From Dehalococcoidia bacterium (lineage in GTDB: Bacteria; Chloroflexota; Dehalococcoidia; GIF9; AB-539-J10), in the NCBI GenBank assembly GCA_030603485.1, contig JAUVXS010000113.1, positions 1 to 5,510 of the forward strand: a DNA stretch of 5,510 nucleotides. The letters are read 5' to 3'. The translations under genes and the position numbers were made by a program. Of the stretch, positions 4,693 through 5,510 are shown one piece after another. How positions within the stretch are numbered: position 1 is the first letter of the stretch; each line of letters opens with the position of its first letter. The notes under the pieces were generated by a model, which was given only the letters and a program-made list of their open reading frames with translations, was not told the DNA's origin and ran no database searches.

Positions 4693-5510
4693 TCATCCCA
4701 TCTCGCCCCAGTTTCTACCCAGCTTGATATCTATTTTCACGGGGACACAAAGCTCGACAGCCCTGGGCATAAGCTCGGCAACCAGCGATTTCATTTCTTC
4801 CACTTCTGCGTCGGGCACCTCGAAGAGCAAATCATCGTGTATTTGTAACAGCATCTTGCTCTTAAGGTTCCGCCTTTCCATTTCCCGGTGTAGATTTATC
4901 ATGGCAATTTTAATAATGTCGGCAGAGCTGCCCTGCACCGGGGCATTTATGGCCATGCGCTCAGCAGCCTCCCGTACCATTCGGTTGGCAGAATTAATTT
5001 CGGGTAGGAACCGCCGCCTCCCCAGCACTGTTTGCACATAGCCCAGCTTCCGGGCTTGCTCTTTAGTTGTCTTAAGATACTCCTTTACCCCGGGATATCT
5101 CTCAAAATACAGGGCGATAAATTGAGAGGCTTCCTCCCGACTGAGGTTGGTAGCTTGTTCCAATCCATAATCGCTCATGCCGTAAACAACTCCGAAATTG
5201 ACCGTTTTGGCATTTCGGCGCATCTCCGGAGTCACCTCATCTGCCGGGACACCAAAGAGTTTAGAGGCGGTCAGGGCGTGGATATCCTCGTCGTGGGCAA
5301 AGGCGGCAACAAGACCGGGGTCTTGAGAGAGGTGAGCCAGGGCCCTGAGGTCAATCTGGGAATAGTCGGCGCTTAAAAGGTATGTCCCCGGTGGAGCTAT
5401 AATAGCTTTCCTTATCTTATTCCCCATCTCACTCCTTACAGGTATATTCTGAAGGTTGGGGTCGCTGGAGGAAAGCCGGCCGGTAGCTGTGCCCGTCTGG
5501 TTAAAACTGG
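4693..5510 (-). CDS. polA: DNA polymerase I, C-terminal polymerase domain (partial)
   Basis: The frame is open to the right edge; 271 residues of the C-terminal end are present and the front of the gene is outside the window. This part is the polymerase core: FNQTGTATGRLSSSDPNLQN, motif A DYSQIDLR, the O-helix RRNAKTVNFGVVYG with the conserved Lys, Phe and Tyr, and motif C QIHDDLLFEV, ending in KLGRNWGEMG. It fills gaps in excision repair and processes Okazaki fragments. Two acidic positions are shorter than in E. coli: the steric-gate Glu710 is Asp here, and Glu883 of motif C is also Asp; the metal-binding Asp residues are kept. An internal ATG at 5425-5427 is not the start, because typical polymerase sequence continues upstream of it. 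Its stop lies 82 bases from that of the converging HdrB-like gene, with no clear terminator hairpin between them. Confidence 0.97.
   Translation of the reverse strand, partial: SFNQTGTATGRLSSSDPNLQNIPVRSEMGNKIRKAIIAPPGTYLLSADYSQIDLRALAHLSQDPGLVAAFAHDEDIHALTASKLFGVPADEVTPEMRRNAKTVNFGVVYGMSDYGLEQATNLSREEASQFIALYFERYPGVKEYLKTTKEQARKLGYVQTVLGRRRFLPEINSANRMVREAAERMAINAPVQGSSADIIKIAMINLHREMERRNLKSKMLLQIHDDLLFEVPDAEVEEMKSLVAELMPRAVELCVPVKIDIKLGRNWGEMG

Overview
The window most resembles an uncultured Dehalococcoidia-like member of Chloroflexota. The support is modest: moderate base composition, a polA/mutM neighbourhood that I recall from that class, and anaerobe-type enzymes (an HdrB-like iron-sulfur protein and a long acyl-CoA dehydrogenase). 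No rRNA or other strong taxonomic marker is present, so this assignment is an inference.

Layout, left to right. (1) The 5' part of a membrane protein gene on the minus strand (1-171), cut by the window edge. (2) A stretch without an intact gene (172-916). It holds a tandem 10-mer, a 5'-truncated copy of the end of mutM joined to a tRNA 3'-half-like sequence, and a possible remnant of a ribbon-helix-helix reading frame on the minus strand. (3) A complete, unusually long acyl-CoA dehydrogenase on the plus strand (917-2635), followed by a hairpin. (4) A second copy of the tRNA-like sequence, then complete mutM (formamidopyrimidine-DNA glycosylase) on the minus strand (2871-3698). (5) A divergent promoter region and a two-CCG-domain HdrB-like protein on the plus strand (3822-4610). 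(6) The polymerase-domain end of polA (DNA polymerase I) on the minus strand (4693-5510), running off the right edge.

The main structural feature is a pair of direct repeats of about 202 bp, 479-680 and 2830-3031. They match at a constant offset of 2351 bases with 14 mismatches and no gaps. They bracket the acyl-CoA dehydrogenase. The right copy is the 3' end of intact mutM; the left copy is a mutM end without its front. An intact gene, an insert and a 5'-truncated gene copy in that order is what single-crossover integration of a circle carrying a mutM-end fragment would leave. The dehydrogenase therefore looks like an acquired cassette.

Functionally, mutM and polA both belong to base excision repair and lie on the same strand. 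The acyl-CoA dehydrogenase and the HdrB-like protein are redox enzymes on the opposite strand. They may be accessory genes placed beside and between the repair genes. No direct partnership between the two redox proteins can be shown from this window. I found no CRISPR array, transposase, integrase or clear new defence system.
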